Part shown: piece after piece, positions 6,656-14,680 of the stretch
How the letters are laid out: each line of letters begins with the position of its first letter
Position numbering within the stretch: the stretch's first letter is position 1
Notes under the pieces: generated by a model
The model's database searches: none
The model's input: only the letters and a program-made list of their open reading frames with translations
Told to the model about the DNA's origin: nothing
DNA from: an uncultured Clostridium sp.
GTDB taxonomy: Bacteria; Bacillota; Clostridia; TANB77; CAG-508
Reading direction: 5' to 3'
Assembly: GCA_900554365.1 (NCBI GenBank)
Contig: USGY01000024.1
Coordinates: 1-21,339, forward strand
Length of the DNA stretch: 21,339 nt
Translations under genes and position numbers: made by a program

Positions 6656-8170
6656 TTAGAAAATATCATTTGTTGTAGTAACTGGCTTACTATGTTCTGG
6701 GTCTAACATTTCATCAATAATATTAGAAATAACTATACGTTCATTATAAGGATATTTAACACCCATATAATCAATATAAAGATCATTTCCAAGACCAGGG
6801 ATGACTAAAATATCATCTTTATTCATCATATGAATAGCATATCTAAGAGCTTCTGTTCTGTTTAGGATAATTTTATATTTACCACCAGATTTTTTTAATC
6901 CAACTTCAATATCATATAAGATTTTTCTTGGATCTTCTGTTCTGACTTGATCAGATGTAAGAACTGTAAAGTCTGCTAAAGTTCCAGATATTTCTCCCAT
7001 AATTGGACGTTTTTTAGAATCTCTATCACCACCAACACCCCAAGTACAAATTACTCTTCCTTTAGTATATGGTTTTACAGTTTTTAATATAGATTCTAAG
7101 CTAGAAGGAGTATGAGCATAATCTATCATTATTTTATAACCTAATTTGTTAGGAACCATTTCGCTTCTACCAAACACATGGAATGGATTTAGTCCACTTT
7201 TAATATCTTCATAAGTTGCTCCAAAATATCTAGCAATAGCAATTGCACCAAGTGCATTATATGCCATATATTCACCAGGAATAGAAACTGTAATTTTTTT
7301 AGTATAATCAGGAGAAACTAAAGAAAAATCAACAGAATGGTTAGTATAATTAAAATCTTTAGCCATAATATCTGCTTTATTTTCTACACCAAACGTAACA
7401 AACTTTTTGTCAGGCAATAAAGATGGTATTTTTTTTGTATAATCATTATCCAAATTTACTACACAAACAGGAGCTAATTTTAATAAAGAAAGTTTAGCTT
7501 GAAAATAATCTTCCATTGTTGGATGTTCATGTGGACTAATATGATCTTCACTTAAGTTTGTAAATAATGCAATATCAAATTTACATCCTGCAACCCTGTC
7601 CATTTTCATAGCTTGTGATGAAACTTCAAGAACAACAATATCCACATTTTCTTTAACCATCATAGCTAAAAGTTGTTGAAGTTTATAACTTTCTTGAGTT
7701 GTCCTGTCAAGAACTTCAATCATTTTATCATTTATATAGCAAGCAATACTTCCTATTAATCCAACTTTATATCCATGCTTTTGTAAAATTGATTTTATCA
7801 TAAATGTAGAAGTAGTTTTTCCTTTGGTACCTGTAACACCAATTACTTTCATTTTATGAGTAGGATTACCATATAATGTACAACTACATAATCCTAAATT
7901 TTTTCTTATATGATCAATTTTTATAAATGTAATATTTTCATAATTTAATGAATTTAAATCCACATCAGGTTCTACAGCAATTGCAACAGCACCATTTTTT
8001 ATAGCACTATCTATAAAGTCTGTTCCTTTTAAATTATATCCTGTTATGGCAAAGAAAAATCCTTGAGGTTTAATTAGTCTTGAATCTGAAGAAATATTAT
8101 TTATTTCTATATCTAATTTTCCTTTGTATTCTAGTATTTTTATATCTTTTATAACATCTTTTAATAACAT
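6656..8170 (-). CDS. murE: MurE-family UDP-MurNAc-tripeptide ligase, atypical substrate motifs
   Basis: A 504-residue Mur ligase that adds the third amino acid to UDP-MurNAc-dipeptide in the cytosol. The N-terminal UDP-binding domain, the ATP loop GVTGTKGKTT (111-120), the carbamylated lysine Lys226 in DYFQAK, and GVGGDRDSKKRPIMGE (about 378-393) are intact. The third-residue pocket is unusual: the DNPR signature of DAP-adding enzymes appears as DQVR (407-410), and the usual GKGHE block appears as GLGND (459-463). The S. aureus lysine-type motif (DNPA) does not fit either. An AGGAGG ribosome binding site and a perfect promoter precede it. It may be the main MurE with altered motifs, or a paralogue with another amino-acid substrate. 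Confidence 0.85.
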   Translation of the reverse strand: MLLKDVIKDIKILEYKGKLDIEINNISSDSRLIKPQGFFFAITGYNLKGTDFIDSAIKNGAVAIAVEPDVDLNSLNYENITFIKIDHIRKNLGLCSCTLYGNPTHKMKVIGVTGTKGKTTSTFMIKSILQKHGYKVGLIGSIACYINDKMIEVLDRTTQESYKLQQLLAMMVKENVDIVVLEVSSQAMKMDRVAGCKFDIALFTNLSEDHISPHEHPTMEDYFQAKLSLLKLAPVCVVNLDNDYTKKIPSLLPDKKFVTFGVENKADIMAKDFNYTNHSVDFSLVSPDYTKKITVSIPGEYMAYNALGAIAIARYFGATYEDIKSGLNPFHVFGRSEMVPNKLGYKIMIDYAHTPSSLESILKTVKPYTKGRVICTWGVGGDRDSKKRPIMGEISGTLADFTVLTSDQVRTEDPRKILYDIEVGLKKSGGKYKIILNRTEALRYAIHMMNKDDILVIPGLGNDLYIDYMGVKYPYNERIVISNIIDEMLDPEHSKPVTTTNDIF

Positions 8171-8200
8171 AATTTGTCCTCCTAAAAATTATTCAATCAT

Positions 8201-8229
8201 ATTATACTCTAGGGTGAATATGATGTCAA
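8201..8229 (-). promoter_or_regulatory. Consensus sigma-A promoter for the MurE-family gene
   Basis: Minus-strand TTGACA (8224-8229), 17 bases and TATAAT (8201-8206) match consensus at all twelve positions. The predicted leader is about 25 bases. Confidence 0.85.
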
Positions 8230-8240
8230 ACAAGAAAGAA

Positions 8241-8280
8241 TAAAAAATACTGTGAAAATATAAAACTATTTTCACAGTAT
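8241..8280 (-). terminator. Intrinsic terminator of tRNA-Arg
   Basis: A perfect 14-bp stem (ATACTGTGAAAATA and complement, six-base loop) is followed on the minus strand by six T. It begins eight bases beyond the tRNA CCA end. Confidence 0.85.
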
Positions 8281-8288
8281 TAATGTCT

Positions 8289-8365
<77 letters not shown>

Positions 8366-8384
8366 ATATCCAATAACAGTTAAT

Positions 8385-8413
8385 ATAATAGCACAAAAAA
8401 AAATAGATGTCAA
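8385..8413 (-). promoter_or_regulatory. Promoter of tRNA-Arg
   Basis: Minus-strand TTGACA (8408-8413), 17 bases and TATTAT (8385-8390) lie about 20 bases upstream of the mature tRNA 5' end. Confidence 0.8.
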
Positions 8414-8414
8414 G

Positions 8415-8470
8415 AGAAAAATAAAAATATCCTCTAAGAAAAAAGTAATAACCTTTTCCTTAGAGGATAT
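8415..8470 (-). terminator. Intrinsic terminator of the TPM-domain gene
   Basis: A perfect 12-bp stem (ATATCCTCTAAG and complement, 20-base loop) is followed on the minus strand by TTTTTATTTTTC. It separates the TPM-domain gene from the tRNA-Arg promoter, whose -35 starts only two bases beyond. Confidence 0.8.
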
Positions 8471-8511
8471 TCTAGCTAAGCATAAAAAATACCGAGCAAA
8501 CTTTAGAATGG

Positions 8512-9258
8512 TTACTGATTATTTCTGTGATTATTCGACAGAATATTATCATTGAAATATATATTACGGTTTAATTTATTAGTAACCTTATAAAGTTTAT
8601 TTCTTAATTGTCTGTTTTCATTTGAAAGCTTTTTAGCTTTATGTAAAAAGAAAATAAAAACAATTAAAAGAAATATATTCAAACCAATCAAAATAAATAC
8701 AAACAAAAGGTCTGTATTAAATGTTAAAATATAATCCAATTTGTTATTAGAATTATAATTTTTTATTACCTCATTAATTATTGCTTGATGAAGATTAAGC
8801 AGACCTGTAGCAATATCATTTGCTTCAGAATAAGGCATAACATAATTGGTAATGAATTGATTTGCAGTTGAATCACTGATATATTTGTTTATTGAGGTCC
8901 CAATTTTTATACAAATTTGAGACGAGTCAGCTGAATACAAAATCAAAATGCTTTTATTATCTTTATCAAGACCATAACTTGAGTACATGGTTTGGGCATA
9001 TGAATCTATAGAATCATTACCAGTAGTATCCACAGTTGAAATAATCAGTTGAATACCATTGCATTCTTTTGACAAAGATTTAGCATTTGAAGTGAGTTCA
9101 GTTTTTTCTGTATCATTAAATACATTTGCAGAATCAACCACATAAAAATCAGAAGAAACGGTAACATCGTTATCTTCTGCAAATGCTTGATTCGGTATCA
9201 TAAATATGCTTAAAAAGAGAACAAGAATAGCAATACAGCTATTAACAAGTTTTCTCAT
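8512..9258 (-). CDS. TPM-domain membrane protein
   Basis: The 248-residue protein has a signal peptide (1-27, cleavage after QAFA), an extracytoplasmic TPM domain (about 38-165; VVDSANVFNDTEKTELTS and NKSILILYSADSSQICIKIG are typical) and one membrane segment (about 184-205). A basic, Asn-rich cytoplasmic tail with coiled-coil character follows. TPM domains occur in secreted or membrane proteins of ill-defined function, sometimes described as phosphatase-like; the plant homologue helps photosystem II repair. Family members often end in a glycine-rich tail, which is absent here. GGAG precedes the ATG. It has its own promoter and terminator. Confidence 0.85.
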   Translation of the reverse strand: MRKLVNSCIAILVLFLSIFMIPNQAFAEDNDVTVSSDFYVVDSANVFNDTEKTELTSNAKSLSKECNGIQLIISTVDTTGNDSIDSYAQTMYSSYGLDKDNKSILILYSADSSQICIKIGTSINKYISDSTANQFITNYVMPYSEANDIATGLLNLHQAIINEVIKNYNSNNKLDYILTFNTDLLFVFILIGLNIFLLIVFIFFLHKAKKLSNENRQLRNKLYKVTNKLNRNIYFNDNILSNNHRNNQ

Positions 9259-9344
9259 TGTTTTTCTCCTTTGTAGTTAAACAAAACGATTCTTGTCACT
9301 AGTTAGCAACAAGAAATAAGCAACAAAAATTACTTACGTTTCTA

Positions 9345-9373
9345 AGTATAGCATAATCATATAAATTGGTCAA
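9345..9373 (-). promoter_or_regulatory. Promoter of the TPM-domain gene
   Basis: Minus-strand TTGACC (9368-9373), 17 bases and TATACT (9345-9350). The leader of about 80 bases contains a direct repeat of AGCAACAA but no convincing terminator. Confidence 0.75.
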
Positions 9374-9438
9374 TAAAATTAATAAATAAAAAACTCTGAA
9401 AGCCGTGTATCCGTAATGTGAATTTTTTGTGAAACACT

Positions 9439-9467
9439 TTACAATAAATCTATATAATGATAATATT
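9439..9467 (+). promoter_or_regulatory. Promoter of the ABC export operon
   Basis: TTTACA (9439-9444), 17 bases and TAATAT (9462-9467), about 40 bases upstream of the GTG start of the ATPase gene. Confidence 0.6.
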
Positions 9468-9505
9468 GTAGAAAAATTAAAACATAACAAAAGGAGGAAT
9501 TTTTT

Positions 9506-10448
9506 GTGATAGAAGTAAAAAATGTTACAAAAAAGTATGGAAAACTAACAGCCGTAGACGATGTAAGCTTTACAATTAAAGAAGGCGAAATAGTTGGACT
9601 ATTACGGACCAAATGGTGCGGGAAAAAGTACAACAATGAATATGCTAACAGGGTATATTGAACAAACATCAGGAGAAATTGTTGTAGATGGTTTTGATAT
9701 GCTAAAAAAACCAAAAAAAGCAAAAAGAGAAATTGGCTATATGCCAGAAGGAGTACCACTATATACTGATTTAACAGTAAGAGAGTTTATAACATATATG
9801 GCAGAAATAAAAAAAGTGGATAGAAAAACAAGAAAAGAGCAAGTTGAAAAAATCATAGAAAAAACAGGCTTAAAAGATGTAGAAAAAAAATTAATTAAAA
9901 ATTTATCAAGAGGATATAAGCAAAGAACAGGAATGGCAGGAGCAATGGTAGGAGAGCCTAAAATATTAATTCTTGATGAGCCAACAGTTGGATTAGATCC
10001 TAAACAAATAACAGAAATAAGAAATTTAATAAAAGAACTAGGAAAAACACATACAATAATATTAAGTTCACACATATTATCTGAAGTAAGCCAAATTTGT
10101 AATAAAGTAATAATAATAAATAAGGGAAAACTAGTAGCTATAGATACTCCTGAACACTTGGAAGAAAAAGTATCAAACAAAAATTGTATATATATAACAG
10201 TTGAAGATACTCAAAATAATATGGACAGTATAAAAGAAAAAGTTGAAGGAATTCAAAAAATTGAATTAGTAGAAAAGTTTGAAGATGGAACTAAACAATA
10301 TATGATTGAATCTAAAGATGGAGTAGATTTAAGAAAAATATTATTTACAGAAGTAGCTAAAGAAAATATTACAATATTTGAAATGAAAAAAGCTGATAGC
10401 ACTTTAGAGGATGCATTTATGAAAATCATCGAAGGAGGTAACAATTAA
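9506..10448 (+). CDS. ABC transporter ATPase (GldA-like), frameshifted in Walker A
   Basis: The gene encodes the ATPase of an ABC-2 exporter. Translation should begin at GTG 9506, after AAAGGAGG, giving VIEVKNVTKKYGKLTAVDDV and then GEIVGLL. The frame then breaks at an extra C at 9605. Dropping that base restores LLGPNGAGKSTTMN, the Walker A loop, and a 313-residue protein. Later motifs are intact: YMPEG in place of the Q loop, LSRGYKQR signature, ILILDEPTVGLDP Walker B and SSHILSE switch. Without correction the first frame stops after about 50 codons, and the remainder has no ribosome binding site. This is either a real inactivating mutation or a sequence error. The stop overlaps the next gene by one base. 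Confidence 0.9.
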
Positions 10449-11128
10449 TGTTTGCAGTTATAAAAAAAGAATTAAAAACATATTTCTATTCACCAATAGG
10501 ATATGTGTTTATTGGACTATTTTTATTGATGTTTAGTATATTTTTCTATGTGGATGTATTTAAATATCAAAGTACAAATTTTGAATACATATTTTATTCT
10601 GGTGCAACAATATTAACATTTATAGTTCCAATACTTACAATGAGATCAATTGCAGAAGAAAGAAAAAGTGGTACAGAGCAATTATTATTAACATCACCAC
10701 TTAGTATTACTAAATTAGTGTTAGGAAAATTTATTGCAGCAACATTAATTGTTGTAATAACAGAAATTTGTACATTATTATATTTTGGAATATTAAGCTT
10801 TTTTGGAAAGCCTCAAATTACAACAGCATTAGTAACATTGTTAGGATTTTTACTATTAGCAATGAGTTATATTTCATTTGGTATTTTTGCATCAAGTATA
10901 ACAGAAAATCAAATAATTGCAGGAGTAATAACAATAGGATTTTTTATACTAACATGGTTTTTACCACAATTTAGTGATATGTTTACTAATTTTTCATTAA
11001 TAAATATGTTCTCTAAATTTCCAGAAGGACAAATTGATATTGCAGATACTGTAACATATATAAGTTTTACAGTTTTATGCATTTTACTTACAATAATTTT
11101 TATGCAAAGAAGAAAAAGTGTAAGATAG
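10448..11128 (+). CDS. ABC-2 type permease (GldF-like)
   Basis: A 226-residue integral membrane protein with about six transmembrane segments, the partner of the upstream ATPase. The start MFAVIKKELKTYFYSPIGYV, the FIVPILTMRSIAEERKSGTEQLLLTSP block and the ELKTYF/ITKLVLGKF pattern are characteristic of GldF-type ABC-2 permeases. Its ATG overlaps the ATPase stop codon, indicating translational coupling. The GldG-like gene starts 12 bases after its stop. The substrate is unknown; this triplet occurs in many bacteria that do not glide, so no gliding role is implied. Confidence 0.9.
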   Translation: MFAVIKKELKTYFYSPIGYVFIGLFLLMFSIFFYVDVFKYQSTNFEYIFYSGATILTFIVPILTMRSIAEERKSGTEQLLLTSPLSITKLVLGKFIAATLIVVITEICTLLYFGILSFFGKPQITTALVTLLGFLLLAMSYISFGIFASSITENQIIAGVITIGFFILTWFLPQFSDMFTNFSLINMFSKFPEGQIDIADTVTYISFTVLCILLTIIFMQRRKSVR

Positions 11129-11140
11129 GAGGTGAAAATA

Positions 11141-12679
11141 GTGAAGGATAAAAAAGAAAAATTAAGCAAAGAGGAAAAAGCATTAAAAAAATCTGAAGCA
11201 AAAAAAGATAAAAAGGCAAATAAATTTATAGAAATAATAAAGAAAAAATGGTTAATAAAAGGAACAACAACAGTAGCATTAGTTGCAGCTTTGATTGTTA
11301 TATTTGTTGGAATAAATTTAATTATGCAAAAATTAAATTTAACACCACTAGATTTTAGTAAAGATAAATTATATACATTAACAAGTGAGAGCAAAGAGAA
11401 AGTTAAAAATATAGATAAAGACGTAAATATATATTTTGTAGGATATACAGATTCAGATTCTAATTTAGACTTGGCAAAACAATATAATAAAGCAAATAAT
11501 AAAATTAAAGCAGAGGCTGTTGATGCAAACAGCAGACCAGATTTAGTTCAAAAATATGGAATTGAAAGTGGAAGCCAAGGAATAATAATAGCATGTGGAG
11601 ATAAATCAAAAGTATTATCTTCATCAGATTTAGTTACATATGATACATCATCATATCAAACAATAAGTGTTGCTGAAGAAAAATTAACAAATGCAATTGT
11701 TTCAGTAACAAGTGAAAAAATTCCAAAGGTATACTTCTTAGAAGGCTATAGTGATTTTTCATTATCAAAAAATATGCAATATTTAAAAATGTTATTACAA
11801 AATGAAATAAATGATATAGATTCATTAAATGTTTTAACAAAAGGAAAAGTCCCAGATGATTGCGATACATTAGTTATTACAACACCATCTAAAGATTTTG
11901 ACGATGTTGCAACAAATGCAATAACAGAATATATTAATTCCGGAAAAAATATTTTATGGTTAAATGCAGCACAAACAAAATCTATGGATTTACCAAATGT
12001 AAATAAAATACTTGCTATGTATGGAGTAAATCAATTTGAACCAGGAATAATAAGAGAAACTGATTCAAGTAAAATGATGTCTAATTCACCTGATATAATT
12101 GTTCCAGAATTAGAACATTCTGATATAACTAAAAACATTTATAACACAACAGGTGCAATATTTATAAATGCAACTAAAATAAATATTAATGATAGCAAAT
12201 TAGATGAATTAAATGTGACAAAAACAGAATTAGCAAAAACAAGTACAGGTTCATATTTTAGAAAAGATTTTAATAATCAACAAAATACTATTTCAGATAG
12301 TGATGAAAAGGGAAGCTTTACAGTTGGAGCTGAAATGGTAAAAACAATAAAAGCAGCTAGCGAAGATGGAAATGAACAAGCAGTAAAATCAAAATTAGTA
12401 ATTTATGGAGAAAACTATTTTGTCTCTGATTATCAATTAAGTCAAAATTCTCAATATCCAGCTGTACAACTTGGTTATAATAAAGATTTATTATTAAATT
12501 CAATATCTTACTTGGTTGATAGAACAGAAGATATATCATCAAGAAAAGATACTGGAACAGTAACATATACAGCAACAGCACAACAAGATTTGATAATTAG
12601 AATTATAATATTTGCTGTACCAATACTAATAATTCTTGCAGGAATTATAGTATGGCAGGTAAGAAGAAGAAAAAAATAA
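11141..12679 (+). CDS. GldG-like auxiliary subunit of the ABC export system
   Basis: The 512-residue protein has a very Lys-rich cytoplasmic N-terminus, a membrane segment (about 43-62), a large extracytoplasmic region and a C-terminal membrane segment (about 484-506) ending in RRRKK. The stretch DFSKDKLYTLTSESKEKVKN and the later ITEYINSGKNILWL match the GldG / uncharacterised ABC auxiliary family. The start at GTG 11141 is chosen because AGGAGGTG lies eight bases upstream; the in-frame GTG at 11132 lies inside that site. It is the third gene of the operon and is followed by a terminator. Confidence 0.88.
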   Translation: MKDKKEKLSKEEKALKKSEAKKDKKANKFIEIIKKKWLIKGTTTVALVAALIVIFVGINLIMQKLNLTPLDFSKDKLYTLTSESKEKVKNIDKDVNIYFVGYTDSDSNLDLAKQYNKANNKIKAEAVDANSRPDLVQKYGIESGSQGIIIACGDKSKVLSSSDLVTYDTSSYQTISVAEEKLTNAIVSVTSEKIPKVYFLEGYSDFSLSKNMQYLKMLLQNEINDIDSLNVLTKGKVPDDCDTLVITTPSKDFDDVATNAITEYINSGKNILWLNAAQTKSMDLPNVNKILAMYGVNQFEPGIIRETDSSKMMSNSPDIIVPELEHSDITKNIYNTTGAIFINATKININDSKLDELNVTKTELAKTSTGSYFRKDFNNQQNTISDSDEKGSFTVGAEMVKTIKAASEDGNEQAVKSKLVIYGENYFVSDYQLSQNSQYPAVQLGYNKDLLLNSISYLVDRTEDISSRKDTGTVTYTATAQQDLIIRIIIFAVPILIILAGIIVWQVRRRKK

Positions 12680-12696
12680 TAAAAATATAATAAGGT

Positions 12697-12730
12697 AAAA
12701 AGCAGGGAATTTCCTTGCTTTTTATTTATT
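12697..12730 (+). terminator. Intrinsic terminator of the ABC operon
   Basis: AAAAAGCAGGGAA pairs with TTCCTTGCTTTTT (one G-U pair, very short loop) and runs into a T-rich tract. It begins 18 bases after the GldG-like stop codon. Confidence 0.8.
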
Positions 12731-12743
12731 GGTATAGTAAAAT
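12715..12743 (+). promoter_or_regulatory. Candidate promoter for the DUF5711-like gene
   Basis: TTGCTT (12715-12720), 17 bases and TAAAAT (12738-12743). The -35 overlaps the right arm of the upstream terminator. It is moderate in quality and tentative. Confidence 0.35.
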
Positions 12744-12793
12744 AAACACAGCAAAACAAAGGGAAAAAGTACTTAAGAAAGGAACCATTTGTA

Positions 12794-13987
12794 ATGAAAG
12801 ATGTTTGGAAAGAGCCACAACCTAATTTAGGATTTAAACAGGTAAACAAGAAAAAAATAATAATAACTTTAATTGTAGCTGTGATAGTTGTTTTATTAAT
12901 AATTTTGGTAGGAACATATTATTCAAGTAAACCAGTTAGAGAATGGATAGATAAAAATATTTTTAGAAAAGAAGTTTTACAAGATAATGTAGCTACAATT
13001 GATTTAAAAGAAGGGCAAAACAGTAATATATATGCATTTAATAAATATATAGGAATATTAGATCAAGCAAAATTCACTATATATGGAAATAATGGAAATA
13101 AAGAAAAAGAATTAGAATTGCAAATATCAAATCCAATTTTTAGCTCTGCGAATAGATTTTTAGCAATTGCTGAAAATGGAGGTCAAAAATTTTGCTTAAT
13201 ATCTGATAAAGACATTGCATGGGAAGCTGATATTGAAGGTAACATATCACAAATATTCGTTAATAAAAACGGATATGTTGCAGTTGTAATAACAGGAACA
13301 AGTTATAAAACTGTAATAAAAGTGTATAGCCCATCTGGTGGAAACCCAATGTTTACGCAATTTTTATCTAGTACAAGAGTGCCAGATATATCAATTTCTA
13401 ATGATAATAAATACTTAGCAATAGCTGAAGTAGATACATCAGGAACTGTAGTGCAATCAGACATTAAAATAATATCTGTAGAAAAAGCAGAAAAGAAAAT
13501 GTCAGATTATTTAGAAAAAACATATACAAGTAAATCTGGAAAATTGCTTACAAACATTAGATATCAAAATAGAAACAAATTAGTTTGTATGTATACAGAT
13601 GAAATTTCGGTAATAGAAAATGACCAAGAAACAACATTAGTAAGCAATAAAGATAAAAAAGTAAGTTTTCAGTCAATTGATATTAATGATAATGCATGTT
13701 CAGTTGAAGAAAAATCATCAGGACTATTTACAGCAGATTCAGTTGTAAATATTATAAATATTGATAATAAAACTTCAAAACAATACACCGTAAATTATGT
13801 TGCTAAAGAAATGTTTACAAATGTTGATATAATTGCTTTAAATTTAGGAACAGAAGTAGAGTTTATAAATACAAGCGGATGGCTTGTAAAAAGATATGTT
13901 TCTAATCAAGAAATAACCAATATTGTCGTTTCAAGCAATATTGCTGGAATTGTATATAGAGATAAAGTAGAGATTATAAATTTATAG
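12794..13987 (+). CDS. DUF5711-like single-pass membrane protein
   Basis: A 397-residue protein with a short cytoplasmic N-terminus, one membrane segment (about 22-44) and a long extracytoplasmic region. That region has repeated beta-strand-like units (YIGILDQAKFTIY, FLAIAENGG, YVAVVITG, KYLAIAEVD, NLGTEVEFINTSGW), consistent with a beta-propeller-like fold. I associate this pattern with DUF5711 proteins of Clostridia; the role is unknown. AAGGAA precedes the ATG. The stop codon runs directly into the ribosome binding site of cvpA, so the two are co-translated, and a shared envelope role is plausible. Confidence 0.75.
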   Translation: MKDVWKEPQPNLGFKQVNKKKIIITLIVAVIVVLLIILVGTYYSSKPVREWIDKNIFRKEVLQDNVATIDLKEGQNSNIYAFNKYIGILDQAKFTIYGNNGNKEKELELQISNPIFSSANRFLAIAENGGQKFCLISDKDIAWEADIEGNISQIFVNKNGYVAVVITGTSYKTVIKVYSPSGGNPMFTQFLSSTRVPDISISNDNKYLAIAEVDTSGTVVQSDIKIISVEKAEKKMSDYLEKTYTSKSGKLLTNIRYQNRNKLVCMYTDEISVIENDQETTLVSNKDKKVSFQSIDINDNACSVEEKSSGLFTADSVVNIINIDNKTSKQYTVNYVAKEMFTNVDIIALNLGTEVEFINTSGWLVKRYVSNQEITNIVVSSNIAGIVYRDKVEIINL

Positions 13988-13996
13988 GAGGCACTT

Positions 13997-14605
13997 ATGT
14001 GGGGAATAATTGATATTATTATAATCGTATTTGTTGTATTATCAGCAATAGGAGGATATAAAAAAGGATTAATTTCATTAGGAATACATTTATTTGCTTT
14101 TATTTTAGCTTTATTAATTTCTTTTGTATTATATAGACCAATTGGAAATATTATAATAAACACAACACCAATAGATGAAACAATACAAGCTGTAATTGAA
14201 AATAATGCTTCTGCAATGGTAACTACTGAAAATACAACAGGAATTACTAATAAACTTATAGAAAGTGCTAAAGAAGGTGTACTTCCAGAAGTATCTAAAG
14301 AATTGTCATATAATATAGTTTACGGAGCCACAATGATTGTATTATTCTTATTACTTAGGGTATGTTTAATGCTAGTAAGTGGTGTCGCAAATGCAATTTC
14401 TAAACTTCCAATATTAGATCAAACAAATAAATTAGGTGGAGCAGTATATGGAGTAGTTAGAGGAATTTTTATTACATATTTGGTTTTAATGATAATAAAA
14501 TTAATGATTGTGGTAGATCCTCAAACTCCACTAAATACAATGCTTAACGAAACATATCTTGCAAAAATAATGTTAGAAAATAATATATTAAATATGTTTT
14601 TCTAA
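13997..14605 (+). CDS. CvpA family membrane protein
   Basis: The 202-residue protein shows the CvpA pattern: hydrophobic N-terminus IIDIIIIVFVVLSAIGGYKKG, a second membrane helix (about 25-46), a polar middle segment, and two further helices (about 105-127 and 145-168) with the conserved GGAVYGVVRG. Homologues are linked to colicin V production and to envelope stress tolerance in enteric bacteria; in Firmicutes the role is unclear. AGGAGG precedes the ATG by five bases and overlaps the upstream stop region, making an operon with the DUF5711-like gene. Confidence 0.88.
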   Translation: MWGIIDIIIIVFVVLSAIGGYKKGLISLGIHLFAFILALLISFVLYRPIGNIIINTTPIDETIQAVIENNASAMVTTENTTGITNKLIESAKEGVLPEVSKELSYNIVYGATMIVLFLLLRVCLMLVSGVANAISKLPILDQTNKLGGAVYGVVRGIFITYLVLMIIKLMIVVDPQTPLNTMLNETYLAKIMLENNILNMFF

Positions 14606-14622
14606 AAAAAAAAGTATAAATC

Positions 14623-14651
14623 TTGCCTTTTAAATCAATTTTTGCTATACT
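14623..14651 (+). promoter_or_regulatory. Promoter of the LCP gene
   Basis: TTGCCT (14623-14628), 17 bases and TATACT (14646-14651), about 30 bases upstream of the TTG start. The GC immediately before the -10 follows a T tract. Confidence 0.6.
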
Positions 14652-14680
14652 AATACCATGAAATTTTAGGAGTGAGTATT

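Noticed and set aside
8534..8540. A further TGTCGAA (Spo0A-type) heptamer
   Set aside because: It lies inside the coding region of the TPM-domain gene near its 3' end, with no promoter nearby. Chance occurrence is expected at this base composition.
10768..11394. Additional open frames overlapping the permease and GldG-like genes
   Set aside because: They are shadows of well-supported coding frames, with no ribosome binding sites and no sensible protein features.
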